This document shows positions 10,446-20,025 of a DNA stretch of 64,000 nt, piece after piece (position 1 is the first letter of the stretch; each line of letters begins with the position of its first letter). A program made the position numbers and the translations under genes. The notes under the pieces were generated by a model. The model saw nothing but the letters and a program-made list of their open reading frames with translations. It did no database searches and was not told the origin of the DNA. This DNA comes from Paguma larvata (taxonomy: Eukaryota; Chordata; Mammalia; Carnivora; Viverridae): contig CM057841.1 in the NCBI GenBank assembly GCA_030068075.1, positions 32,529,030 through 32,593,029 of the forward strand, given 5' to 3'.

Positions 10446-10860
10446 GACCTATAATAATGATATTTCAAATCCTTGACATCTCCAGAGACGTTCTAGGGCT
10501 GTCTGCTTTTAACTAGGTTGGAATCCGTGATGATCACGGCAGACTAATACATCATCTAATGGTCTGTATATAATTCAGCCCCTTCCCTAGTCCTTGGGAA
10601 CCTGCGACTGAGCCGTAATCAAAGTCGCAGGGAACCTGAGCCATCGAGCCCCAGAGAGGAGCACCTGTCAGTGTCCATGTTCAGGTCGCCTAAGACTCGG
10701 GCATCTTAATGTCCTATAAGACGAATATCAAGCCACCTGCCCATAGCGGCAGTGAAGATCGAAAGTGGTAACAGGCCGACGGGCATTGAAATCACATTTT
10801 AAAATACAAGGCGGTATTCTTTTGTGTCATCGCGGTGAGTAAATACAGTATAAAGCCAGT
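10446..10860. other. Unique sequence; possible LTR trace
   Basis: Contains CAGACTAATACATC at 10532-10545, a word common at the end of MaLR LTRs, followed by a TTCAGCCCCTTCCCTAG segment. I cannot place the rest of the stretch in any family. Confidence 0.3.
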
Positions 10861-10861
10861 A

Positions 10862-11095
10862 AAGACGACCGCCTCTGAAATCAGAGTCCCTGGGCTTGAA
10901 TCCTGTCTCCATCGCCTGTGCGTCCTTGCAGGAGTGACTTAACCTCTCCCAGGCTCAGTTTCCTCATCTGTAAAATGGGGGTGGGAATTAGCGTCCGTGT
11001 CACACGACTGTCCTGAAGCTTAACCGAAGCGGTGCCGGTAAAGCTATGGCGCAAACTTAGCACAGCTTAGGAACCCAGTAATCATGAGCTATGAA
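10862..11095 (+). mobile_element. MIR, sense, full length
   Basis: Complete MIR order: CTCTGAAATCAGAGTCCCTGGGCTTGAATCC, GGAGTGACTTAACCTCTCCCAGGCTCAGTTTCC, TCATCTGTAAAATGGGGGTGGG, then the 3' end TAGCACAGCTTAGGAACCC and AATCATGAGCTATG. Confidence 0.92.
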
Positions 11096-11520
11096 CTCGG
11101 CAATCACTCAGATGTGCTTGCTTCCAGAGAAACCAGAGGAGGTCCAGAAGGGGCTCTTGGACTTGTCCGGGAAGGCCGATGTGTGTACTGGGCAGGAGAA
11201 GACTTTACTCGCAGCCTCAAGTGGTATTCCCCTTCGAGAAACCTAGACCAGGGTTAGGGGACACCCCCCAGGACAATTCAAATGCACACGTGACACCCAC
11301 CTACACCCCCTCTCTGCTGGCACGTGGCATCGTTAAGCACAACACAACGAGTTAGAAAAAGCAGAGAACATCAGGTTCTAAGGTTCAGAATACCTACCAA
11401 AAAGATCACCCAAGAATCACAAAATATTACCTTAAAATTGATACATGCCCATGGGAAATGAATTCCACCGAATTTTCTAGACCGTTTCTAATGACAGAGA
11501 TGGGACGGCCCTGGCAATTC
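11096..11520. other. Unique sequence, nothing recognised
   Basis: No gene, RNA or repeat signature that I can name. The last 150 bases are AT-rich. Confidence 0.5.
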
Positions 11521-11523
11521 TAA

Positions 11524-11700
11524 AGCAGTGGTTCCCAAAGCAAGATACTACCCCCCCCCCCGCAACCAACAGCAAATCATTTTCAGTCCTGTGGACTCAG
11601 AAATTCTGGGGATGGGGTCCTGAATTTGTGTTTTAATGAGCCCTGTGGGTGATCTGGCTGCGTGCTCCCTTGAGAATCGCTGCCTGAACGGATGTCTTAC
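11524..11700 (+). mobile_element. MER5A-like hAT DNA transposon, sense
   Basis: Starts AAAGCAGTGGTTCCCAAAGC and ends with its inverted counterpart, CTTGAGAATCGCTGCCTG. The centre reads GACTCAGAAATTCTGGGGATGGGGTCC then AATTTGTGTTTTAATGAGCCC, the MER5A order. A C-run of about 12 lies at 11551-11562. Confidence 0.82.
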
Positions 11701-12055
11701 ACAATGGATGTAACTGACAGACACGGCTACCTTCATCCCGAACCTCCCATGCCCTAACCCACCCTTCCTCTCTCTTCTCCCTTGTCAAATTATCTTTCAA
11801 ATTATCTTCTCTTTGAAATTGATCACCGGCCTGTTTAGAGTATCAGTTTCAAGGAGTCTTTCGGACAGAAGTGGATTTGCCAAGAGTTGCAAGCGCTCCT
11901 CCTCACCCGTGATCCCCACCCCGCAACTCCCCCCAAACCTCTATTTTCCCATGAAGCCTGAGGCTTTATGACACCGTTCTGCCTGTGTTACTGAATCATA
12001 ACAAATCCTCACCATAAGCGCTAACTTGGAGTATTTATCCCGTAATTACTTTATA
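11701..12055. other. Unique sequence, nothing recognised
   Basis: Short tandem echo CAAATTATCTTTCAAATTATCTT at about 11786-11808. No gene or interspersed repeat identified. Confidence 0.5.
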
Positions 12056-12059
12056 CGGA

Positions 12060-12275
12060 TGGTTTCTTTTGCTCCTCACTACGGTGTGGGTGGACATCGT
12101 CGAAAGGGGATGACACCTCTGGGCTAGGCATCACTATCATCCCCTTGACAGATGGAAAAACTGGGGCACAGAAAGGAAATTAGTATTTAAGATCTTTGCT
12201 GGTAAGCAGCACAGCTGAGACTTGAGCCCGTGTAGTCTGAGTCCAGAGTCTGCGCTCTCCACGCCCAGAGAGTGC
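12060..12275 (-). mobile_element. MIR, antisense
   Basis: CACTATCATCCCCTTGACAGATGGAAAAACTGGGGCACAGAAAGG followed by AGCAGCACAGCTGAGACTTGAGCCC and GTCTGAGTCCAGAGTCTGCGCTC. This is the usual antisense MIR progression. The 3' end is weak. Confidence 0.78.
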
Positions 12276-12666
12276 AGCCTCGTGGAAAAGGGATCCTTTC
12301 TTTTCCCACTAATGCATAAGGAAAAAACAGTGAGTTCAAGGTATAGAACAAGGATGTAAGTCCTAGCGGTCACTCATCAGATAGATGTTTTAGACAGGGA
12401 ACTTCCGCTTTTAACGCTAAGTTTGCCCATTTATAAATGGGTGCTAATTCCTGTTCCGCTCTCCTCGGAGGGTCATACCAGGAGCACCAAAAGAGACAAT
12501 GTATTAGAAGATACTTTGCAAGCTGAAGACTGCGGGTGAACGCAAGAGTGGGCCACCCAAGACTGAGGTTGAATGGCCATCCTGGATAAAGGGGACATGT
12601 ATACAGTCAGTGGCTGCAAATACTTCCCCAGAACTAAGATGCAAATGGCACTGGTATCCAATTTTA

Positions 12667-12881
12667 TTTTTTTTAATGTTTATTTACTTTTGAGAGAGAG
12701 AGAGAGAGGCAGAGCGTGAGTTGGGGAAGGACACAGAGAGAAGGAGATGCAGAATGTGAAGCAGGTTCCAGGCTCTGAGCTGTCAGCACTGACCCGGATG
12801 CGGGGCTCGAACTCACGGACTGTGAGATCATGACCTGAGCTGAAGTTAGACACTCAACCGACTGAGCCGCCCTGGCGCCCC
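12667..12881 (-). mobile_element. Carnivore SINE (SINEC), antisense, with 19-bp TSD
   Basis: Complete antisense SINE: T-rich tail, GA-rich block, GGGGCTCGAACTCACGG (B-box complement), TGAGATCATGACCTGAGC, and the head complement ending TGGCGCCC. The flanks 12648-12666 and 12882-12900 are near-identical 19-mers beginning GCA(C/T)TGGTATCCAA, a clear target-site duplication. Confidence 0.97.
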
Positions 12882-12900
12882 GCATTGGTATCCAACGTTA

Positions 12901-13915
12901 AAGTCACACTCACCAAGCCTTGCCTAGCTACCTCCCACCCGGCTGCTCCCCAGCTCTCCAACTGGAATTGTTTGATGGCACGGTCGGCTTTCCCCGGAGT
13001 GAGTCTGAGGGTCAGGTATTGTATTATTCACTGGCACAAGACAAATCTACGAGTATGTGGGCTTCAAGCACAGTGTGACTCAGGCTCCATCTCAGCAGGA
13101 TCCCTCTTTTGATTCTGGTCCCCACGAGTTGGTTCCGTCCTCAGACATGCCTGGCCCTTTGAACTCCTCCGTCCCCAGCGCCGGTTCAGAGGAAGAGAGG
13201 CCTCTTCCCTGATAGCTCACACATGGGTCCCAGTATTGAGGCAGGCTGGTTCTGACTGGACCCGTTCGAGTCGTGCACCCATCCCTAAACCACCCAACGC
13301 GGCCAGAGGGATGGAAAGAGCTGATTGGCCTAGGTTGGGTCACAGGCTCCTCTCCCGAGATTCGAAGCTCGAAACCCAAAGTGAAAGTAGGGAGAGCTTC
13401 CCTAGAACAAAATCCAAACGTTTTTAACCTCAAGAAAAAGGTGTAGGAAATAACGAAAGGAAATTTACAAACGATATGCCCCACGGCCTGGTCCAGATCC
13501 CTCCTCATCAAACACTGGGGGCCGATGAGTTAGGTCCGAGGCGGCTCACTGACTTCTGGAAGAGGATCCCCCCCTGTGCACAGATCCGGGTCGGGCAGTG
13601 AGTGTCCCCCACACCGGGCAGGGCTGGGCGAGCCCCCAGCAGCCAGTGGGATGGCTTCAGCTGCTCACAGCTAGAAGGACAAGACCAAAGAGGGCCCCGA
13701 GGCAGCCTAGTGGTTTGTTTCCTGGCCTCTCTGAAATGTGGCAGTGGGCAGGATACACAGAGTCTGGTTTTCCTTATTGCTCTGTCACTGTAATCCAGAA
13801 ACAAACACACCCTCGGATGCCCTCTCGGTATCTTCCCAAAGCCGCTACAAGTCGCTTTATCTCTTCCTTGGGATTTCCTGTTTCTTTCGTTGGAGAGAGA
13901 AACAGAGAAAGAGAG
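12901..13915. other. Unique sequence, no gene recognised
   Basis: About 1 kb with several overlapping short frames on both strands and none that resembles a known protein. GC content is moderate and CpGs are scattered. Confidence 0.5.
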
Positions 13916-13917
13916 CA

Positions 13918-13931
13918 AGTGTGCGTGTGTG

Positions 13932-13965
<34 letters not shown>

Positions 13966-13970
13966 TGCAT
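13918..13970. repeat. (GT)n(GA)n compound microsatellite
   Basis: GTGTGCGTGTGTGTGTGT followed by GTGAGAGAGAGAGAG. Likely length-variable. Confidence 0.95.
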
Positions 13971-14120
13971 TTTCTCTTGAGAGAGCATGACTATTTCGCT
14001 GCATTTTTCAAAGTATAAGATGTATGAGCCCCTGGGCTTCACAAGATGATACGGTGTGGCTTGCGTCTGATGCTTTATTAACATGGGTATTTTGAGTCTT
14101 TTAAAAACAGACCATTTCCT

Positions 14121-14190
14121 GGGGTGCCTGGGTCTTAAAAAAAACCAAACATTTTAAAAAGTTATTAAAAAATAAATTAATTTTAAAAAT
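14121..14190 (+). mobile_element. 70-bp internally deleted carnivore SINE
   Basis: Only the first 13 bases of the SINE head (GGGGTGCCTGGGT) are present, joined directly to an A/T-rich tail. Imperfect direct repeats flank it: AGACCATTTCCT (14109-14120) and GGACAATCTCCT (14191-14202). This fits either a SINE that lost its body after insertion or an insertion from an aberrant template. Confidence 0.65.
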
Positions 14191-14202
14191 GGACAATCTC
14201 CT

Positions 14203-14429
14203 GTTGTTATAATAATAGCTAGTATTTATTCAATGTTTACTATGTCCTGGGCACTGTTCAAAGGACTTTCCCTACACTCATTTAACCCCCACAACAACAA
14301 CTCTTATTAGCCTCATTTTATAAATGAAAAGCGGAGTTTGAGGACGTAACTTTCTCAAGGTCACACAGTTAATAAATAGTAGAACCCGGACTCCAACCCA
14401 GGAAGTCAGGCTCCAGAGCTAAGCTCTTT
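14203..14429 (-). mobile_element. MIR, antisense, first segment of an interrupted copy
   Basis: TAATAATAGCTAGTATTTATTC, then ACTATGTCCTGGGCACTGTTCAAAGG, then CACAACAACAACTCTTATTAGCCTCATTTTATAAATG, GGTCACACAGTTAATAAATAGTAGAACCCGG. The copy resumes after the SINE at 14430-14631 with TTAACCACTAC. Confidence 0.9.
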
Positions 14430-14631
14430 TTTTTCTTTTTTTTAAGTTTATTTATTTATTTTGAGAGTGAGGAGACGGGCAGAGAGAGAGAGAGGAAGAG
14501 AAGCCCAAGCAGGCTCTGGGCTGTCGGCGCAGAGCCCAACACGGGACTCGATCTTACGAACCATGAGATCGTGACCTGAGCCCAAATCAAGAGGCAAACG
14601 CTTAAGTGACTGAGCCACCCAGGTGCCCCCG
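14430..14631 (-). mobile_element. Carnivore SINE (SINEC), antisense, nested in MIR
   Basis: T-rich tail, GA-rich block, CACGGGACTCGATCTTACGAACC (B-box complement region), GACTGAGCCACCCAGGTGCCCC (head). The duplication GAGCTAAGC(T/C)(C/T)TT(T) flanks it at 14416-14429 and 14632-14645. It splits an older MIR in two, which gives the relative ages directly. Confidence 0.96.
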
Positions 14632-14665
14632 GAGCTAAGCCTTTAACCACTACCTGAAACCTGTG
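14632..14665 (-). mobile_element. MIR, antisense, 5'-end segment resumed after SINE
   Basis: GAGCTAAGCCTTTAACCACTACC is the complement of the MIR 5' GTGGTTAAGAGC motif. It completes the copy begun at 14203. Confidence 0.8.
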
Positions 14666-15840
14666 ATTTCAGAGGCATGGCCGTCATCTATCAAGCACCC
14701 TGCTGCAGCTAAATTAAACGATCAGAAGTCGATTCGGTGGAACCCCTGAAATCATGCACGATTTCATAAGAATATGCACATTTTTACGAGGAGAGGGAGT
14801 GCTGCTTTCTTCCCATCGCAAAGGGGTTTCTGAGAAGAGCTACTGCTCACCTAAATCATGCTTTGGGAAATTTAGAAGAGGCAATCTTTTGGGAGGTAAT
14901 GAATTAGAAAAAAGTACCACTTCCTCCAGGAAGGCATGGAACTTCTGGGCAGAAATTGCATGGTCATGACCACGGAGCGCCGCTGGACTAAGAGCTGGTC
15001 GAAGCTACTTCTGAATGCGAAGTTAGTCAGGGGGTTCCGGAAGGGAACGCAAAGGTGCTTGGACATCGGGGGAGGCTGTCAGAACTTGGGGCGACAGGGC
15101 TGAAGGGCCTGGGATTCGGGGTTGGGTCTCAATGCTTCTGTGTCACCTTAGGTGAGCCCCCTTTCTGAACTGAGCTGTAGTGTGGATGAGGGTCTCTAAA
15201 GCAAGGGCAGCAACTGCTCCCTCTCCCACCCACTCAGAGGCGTGTTGCTCGGAGGTCTTGAGATCACATCATCGGAGAAGACGAGACGGTCTAAAACTTG
15301 GAAGGGATTGCATCAGTCTGATTTGGAAAGCAGAGTACGTTTCGGGGACTCTGATAATGGCAGTTTGTGGCCAGAATTAAATACAAAGGTGGTGGAGGGC
15401 TGAAGAGCCCAACAGGGGAGGTGGAGGCCGCTCAGGGGTGGCACTGGCAAGGCTGGAAGGGCACCGGGGGCACTGCCCGAGCCTGGAGCATGGGGTCAGC
15501 AGCTGCCCAGCGGAGAGCTGGAGACGGAGTCCTGCTAGAGGAGTCGTCCGAAGCAGGAGTGGGGGAGGGAGGAGAGACGCCCCACCTTCTCTCCTTCTCT
15601 TATCCTTGTCTCTAACAATACCACCCATTGGCTCTCCAGAAGCAGTTGGCAAAGGAGTCTGGGAAATGTAGTTTTCAGGGGAACGGCAGGAAACGGAGCC
15701 GACCATTGGCGAGCAGGCCCCTCCTTAAACTTCTTCAACCAGGGCTATGGTCTTAACCGCCTGACTACCCATGGAACTGAATTTCTTATGACTGAAGTTG
15801 ATGATATCAAACAGCTGGTTAGACTAGGTCTTGCGAAAAT
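14666..15840. other. Unique sequence, no gene recognised
   Basis: About 1.2 kb. 15380-15700 is GC-rich with several overlapping open frames on both strands, the pattern expected of stop-poor GC-rich DNA and not of an exon. No repeat recognised. Confidence 0.5.
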
Positions 15841-15842
15841 GA

Positions 15843-15925
15843 GTCGTTCTTTCAACAAACACTGGGTGAAGGCTCACTAGGCACAAGACACAACCCCACG
15901 CTCGGAGAGCTACAAATGCCTCGTT
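15843..15925 (-). mobile_element. L2 3'-end trace, antisense
   Basis: GTCGTTCTTTCAACAAACACTGGGTGAAGGCTCACTAGGCACAAGACAC follows the antisense L2 3' end (TTCAACAAA...GAGC...CTA.GTGC). Short and decayed. Confidence 0.45.
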
Positions 15926-15977
15926 CCCACCGCCCTGACAGGATTGGAGCTGGCTGCCTAAGACGATCCTCAAGGAT

Positions 15978-16455
15978 TGTCACCTCCGGGTATTCGTGCC
16001 CGTATGGAACCCCTTCCCTTGGAGTGGGGGCTGGACTAATAACTTGCCTGTAACAGACAGAATATGCAAAAGTGATGAGATATTGCTTGAGATTAGGTTT
16101 AAAAGACAGATTGCCATCTTTCACACACTCTCTTCTTCTCGCTTGCCCTGGTGAAGCAAGCCACCATGGTGCGCGCCGCTTTGTGGAGAAACCACGTGGC
16201 AAGGAATTGAGGGCACCCCCCACCCAACAGCCTATGAGGAACCGAATCCCACCCCACCAAACCAACGAGTTTGGAAGCGGATCCTTCCCCGGTCGAGCCT
16301 CCAGATGAGCCAGCTAACACCTTGATCGCAGCCTTTGAGAGACCTTCAGTGGAAGGGCCCGGTTTGGCCACACCAAGACTCCCGACCCACTCAGACATTC
16401 AATGCTTATTGTTTAAAGATGTTATTTGGAGTCTTTTGTTATGCAGCAATGAATA
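15978..16455 (+). mobile_element. MaLR (MLT1-like) solitary LTR, sense
   Basis: Good agreement with MLT1-type LTRs along its length: GTGGGGGCTGGACTAATAACTTGC, AGAATATGCAAAAGTGATGAGAT, CCTGGTGAAGCAAGCCACCATGG, CCACGTGGCAAGGAATTGAGGGC, GGAAGCGGATCCTTCCCCGGTCGAGCC, and the end TTATTTGGAGTCTTTTGTTATGCAGCAATGAATAAC. No internal genes remain, only the solitary LTR. Confidence 0.78.
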
Positions 16456-16499
16456 ACAAATACACAGGGCACTTCACTTTATACTTTACATGGCATTTT
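16456..16499 (-). mobile_element. MIR-like antisense segment, before nested SINE
   Basis: CACAGGGCACTTCACTTTATACTTTACATGGCATT is compatible with the 3' part of an antisense MIR. It is separated from its other half (16721-16915) by a SINE. Confidence 0.5.
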
Positions 16500-16707
16500 T
16501 TAAGATCGTTTTTTATTATCACTATTTTTTATTTTTATTTTAGAGAGCGCTCACACACAAGCAGGGAAGAGGGGTGGATGGAGGGGAATCTTAAGCAGCC
16601 TTCACATTCGGGCAGAGCCCAGCACAGGGCTCGATCCCACAATGCTGGGATCATGGCCTGAGCCAAAATCAAGACTCACTCAACTGACCGAGCCATCCGG
16701 GCGCCCC
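16500..16707 (-). mobile_element. Carnivore SINE (SINEC), antisense, nested in MIR
   Basis: T-rich tail, short GA block, CAGGGCTCGATCCCACAATGC (B-box region), GACCGAGCCATCCGGGCGCCCC (head). Flanked by TACATGGCATTTT (16487-16499) and TACATAGCGTTTT (16708-16720), a decayed 13-bp target-site duplication. Confidence 0.95.
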
Positions 16708-16720
16708 TACATAGCGTTTT

Positions 16721-16915
16721 AGTAGGTATTCTCATTTGTGCCTACTGACAACCTGGCACAGCTCGCATTTCTCAGATAAAGGGATGAGCTTCAGAGAAGT
16801 TAAGTGACATTTCAGGGAGATTAGGTCACACAGACAGTAAGTATAGAGATAGAAAACAAACCCAGGTGTGTCTGACCCACCAAAAGCAAACGCTTTTTCC
16901 ATCAAACAATGTCGC
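16721..16915 (-). mobile_element. MIR, antisense, second segment
   Basis: TTTCTCAGATAAAGGGATGAGCTTCAGAGAAGTTAAGTGACATTTC, then AGGTCACACAGACAGTAAGTATAGAG, CAAACCCAGGTGTGTCTGACCC. A standard antisense MIR body. Confidence 0.8.
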
Positions 16916-17039
16916 CCTGTAGTGTTCCTGGGAATGATGGTTGACCAGCCAGCTTGGGCTTAGGAAAGCAAAATGGAGACACCTAAAAAGGTTTGTTCGT
17001 TTGTTTTAAATGCTGATATTCCAGAAATGCATCAAGTAC

Positions 17040-17307
17040 CAGGAAAACTCAATGGGGGAGAGGGGGCACGGATAGCCTTTTTGGCAAATGGTATGGGAAC
17101 CACTGGATATCCACAGACAAATGGATGAGGTTGTAGCCTTTCCTTGGACCGTACACAAAAGTTAACTCGAAATGAATCACAGACCTAAATGTTATCCCTG
17201 AATCTATAAAACTCTTAGAAGTCAAAGGAGTTCCTCTCCATGACCTTGAATTAGACAATGGTTTCTTGGATAGGACATGAAAATGACCAAGCCACTAAAA
17301 CAACAAA
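17040..17307 (+). mobile_element. LINE-1 (L1M-type) ORF2 C-terminal segment, sense
   Basis: GTACACAAAAGTTAACTCGAAATGAATCACAGACCTAAATGTTATCCCTGAATCTATAAAACTCTTAGAAG is the classic L1 ORF2 3' portion (ACCATACACAAA...ATGGATTAAAGACCTAAATGT...AAACTCCTAGAAG). It carries stops and frameshifts. It is the upstream part of one old L1 running to about 18,796 and interrupted by two SINEs. Confidence 0.85.
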
Positions 17308-17520
17308 GGGGCGCCTGGGTGGCTCAGTTGGTTAAGCAGGCCGACTTCGGCTCAGGTCATGATCTCACGGTCTGTGAGTTCGAGCCCCGCATTGGGCTCT
17401 GTGCTGACAGCTCAGAGCCTGGAGCCTGCTTCAGATTCTGTGTCTCCCTCTCTTTCTGCCCCTCCCCTGCTTATACTGTGTCTCTATGTCTCTCAAAAAT
17501 AAATAAACATTAAAAAAAAT
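17308..17520 (+). mobile_element. Carnivore SINE (SINEC), sense, in L1, perfect 12-bp TSD
   Basis: Near-consensus SINE: GGGGCGCCTGGGTGGCTCAG head, GTCATGATCTCACGGTCTGTG, GAGTTCGAGCCCC B-box, feliform extension, CT stretch and AAATAAATAAAC tail. The host L1 sequence TAAAACAACAAA is duplicated exactly at 17296-17307 and 17521-17532. Among the youngest insertions here. Confidence 0.98.
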
Positions 17521-17697
17521 TAAAACAACAAAATAGAAAAATTGAACTCACCAAAATTAAAAGCTTTTGTTATTATATAATAATTATGTCATACCATCAA
17601 GAAAGTGATGATTGAAGGACAAATCAAAAGAACGGAAGTGTATTTGTGAATCATACATCTAGTAGGAGACTGGCAGCTGAGTACGGAAAGAATTCCT
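17521..17697 (+). mobile_element. LINE-1 (L1M-type) ORF2 segment, between two SINEs
   Basis: CACCAAAATTAAAAGCTTTTGTTATTATATAATAATTATG matches the L1 ORF2 segment that encodes ...IKLKAFV. It continues the element at 17040. Confidence 0.75.
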
Positions 17698-17910
17698 GGG
17701 GCGCCTGGGTGGCTCAGTCGGCTAAGAGTCTGACTGCAGCTCAGGTCATGATCTCACCAGTTCTTGAGTTCGAGCCCGGCATCGGGCTCTCCGCTGTCAG
17801 TGCGGAGCCGCTTTCGGATCCTCGGCCGCTCTCTCTCTCTCTGCCCCACCCCTGCTCACATTGTCTCTCTCTCTCTCAAAAATAAATAAACATTAATAAA
17901 AATAAGGTTT
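17698..17910 (+). mobile_element. Carnivore SINE (SINEC), sense, in L1
   Basis: Full head, A-box and B-box (GAGTTCGAGCCCGGCATCGGG), CT-rich block and AAATAAATAAAC tail. Flanked by AAGAATTCCT (17688-17697) and AGGAATTCTT (17911-17920). It differs internally from its neighbour at 17308, with a shorter middle reading TCTCCGCTGTCAGTGCGGAGCC, which suggests another subfamily. Confidence 0.96.
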
Positions 17911-18800
17911 AGGAATTCTTGCAACTCACATGGCTGTTCACGAATATGGAGCCTTTTCATAGTGATGAACATGATATAAACTTATTTAATGGTGAGGGTT
18001 GCATGCCCCCCGGAATATATGCAAACCACTCATTTTTATGCTTTAAGGGGGTGAGTTTTATGGTGGGAGAATTATATTCCCATAAAGCTATATTTTAGAT
18101 GCATTAGAGAATTATATAGTGAAAAATGGTTATGATGGTAAATTGTACATTGCATGTGTCTTACCAAAAGACAAATCATGCATTGAGAAATATGAGAAAT
18201 TTAACCTCTTCTAAGAAGGGGAGCCTGAGTCGTTTCCCCTTGAGTTTGGGCGGGACTTAGCGACTCATTTCCAAAGAACGGAGGGTGAAAAAGAAAGATA
18301 TTAACTTAGCAATGGAGAAACCTAACAGATACCACCTTCACCAAGTGGTGACGTTAATGTCACAAGTGAAATAATGTCGCTCTCATGTGCCCCCGATGTC
18401 CTGTTATGAGAAGGGTATCTCATCTCTGGGGTGGTCTTCCCACAACCCCAAACCAATCACCAGACAAGTAGCAGATCATTTCAAACTGAGGGATAGTCTA
18501 CGAACTCCCTGACCAGGACTCCTCAAAACTGTCAAGTTCAAGACAAGTCTGAGAGACTGCCCGAGACCACAGGAGACAATGGGGTCATGACAACTACGAG
18601 TGTGGGAAATGGCAAAATTCAGATAAAATCTGGAGTTCAGCGAGCTGTAATGTACTAATGTTGGCTTCCGAATGGTGACGAATATGCCAGGGGTTGGATC
18701 AGACGGTCCAGAGGACGCTGGACGAAGGGTCTTCTGGAATCGTCTGTGCTTTCTGGCAACTCTTCTATAAATCCAAAATTACTCCAAAATAAAGGGGGGT
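17911..18800 (+). mobile_element. LINE-1 (L1M-type) 3' UTR, sense
   Basis: The text matches an old mammalian L1 3' UTR: ACAGATACCACCTTCACCAAGTGGTGACGTTAATGTCAC, GAAGGGTATCTCATCTCTGGGGTGGTCTTCCC, CAAACTGAGGGATAGTCTACGAA, CAAGACAAGTCTGAGAGACTGC, ATGTACTAATGTTGGCTTCC. It ends in CAACTCTTCTATAAATCCAAAATTACTCCAAAATAAA. This is the tail of the element begun at 17040. Confidence 0.75.
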
Positions 18801-19392
18801 TAAAATGCAGAAAACTAATAGCTTTATTAAACTTCTCGATACTTAATCTTTTTTAGTTTTAATAACATGTGGGGGTCAGTGGTCCTATTTTGGGACCTCA
18901 GGGGCAGGGTGTGAGTTCATTTTGTCCCCGGTCGACCATACGTTGCCACTATTGGCCCGGGCAAGACTCGCCTCGTAGTATTTTTCTGGTTATCTGATTA
19001 TTCCCAATAACCCTCATTTCCCTCCTCACTCACCCTTCTAATGTGTATCTTCATCTTGGGTGTGTGTGCGTGTGTACATTTAATTTACATAAATGGCATC
19101 GTGCTACATATTCCATCGTGTTTCTTACTTAGCCACCATAAACACCATGCCTCGAAACTCCAGTCCCGCTGCTGGGTGAATATCTAGTCTGTTGCTTCCG
19201 AATGTCTCAGATCTCCATGGTGGGCTATCTCAGTTTTCCCAGGGATGAGCCCCAGAGGGTCTCCGAGTCTCCACCACCGGAAAATATAACACGCCGAATT
19301 TCCTCTTGATATCCCTTTGCAATGAGCCGGGTAGGAATTTCCATGAGGTATACACATGGGGTCATCGTGACTGGGTCTTGGGTTGTATGCAA
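18801..19392. other. Old decayed sequence, possibly LINE-derived
   Basis: 19020-19200 has a TAAATGGCATCGTGCTACATATTCC...TTTCTTACTTAGCC texture seen in old L1 3' regions, but I cannot assign it firmly. No gene. Confidence 0.3.
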
Positions 19393-19633
19393 CAGTAAAA
19401 CCTTGGTTTGCGAGCATAATTTGTTGGGGAAACATGCTCGTAATCCAAAGCACTCATCCATCAAAGCGAATTTCAGGAATCGTTGGCTCGGTTGTGATCA
19501 TGTGACGTTCAGCATCGTGTATGACTCGTACTGCAAGACGTGGCTCATTTATCAAGTTGAAATTGATTAGAAACCTTTGCTCGCTTTGTGCAACACTCGC
19601 CAAACAAGTTATTCACAATCCAAGGTTTTACCG
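19393..19633. mobile_element. Tc1/mariner-type non-autonomous inverted-repeat element
   Basis: A 241-bp element whose halves are inverted copies. The left end CAGTAAAACCTTGGTTTGCG matches, in reverse complement, the right end CCAAGGTTTTACCG, and inner words also mirror (GAGCATAATTTGTTGG, TGATCATGTGACGTTCAGC versus its own complement-like partner). It is followed by TA, the mariner target; the left TA seems mutated to AA. It has no transposase. It resembles a carnivore lineage mariner family I recall from cat and dog genomes. Confidence 0.8.
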
Positions 19634-19849
19634 TACACTTAAGCTGACCGAGTGCTACCATATTGCTTTCCGAATGATCTCATGGCTTGGCAAGAGGCTC
19701 TCTTTACGCACCCGCCCCAGTCCCCATCACCACAATGTTTTCAATGCTTAGCGCCTCCACAGATCAAACTCTGGCCTTGAGTTGGGAAGGGATAAGGGAT
19801 GATGTTGGGAAATATCCTAACATTTGCCAAGATGCCCTGAGCCCTTGCT

Positions 19850-20025
19850 TTGGACCACATACTGCTCTAAGCTTTATATTGGGGGTGGGGAGGATTTAAT
19901 TCTTGCAGCGGTCTCTTTAGGAAAGCATTGCCATTTTACGAGTGAGGAATGGCAGCTCAGAGAGGCCGAGTGACTTGCCCAGCCTCATTCGCCTATAACC
20001 GCAGTGTTCTATGGCTCGCGACAGC
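19850..20025 (-). mobile_element. MIR, antisense
   Basis: CTGCTCTAAGCTTTATATTG, then AAAGCATTGCCATTTTACGAGTGAGGAATGGCAGCTCAGAGAGGCCGAGTGACTTGCCCAGCC. Clear antisense MIR core, with a diverged right end. Confidence 0.78.
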
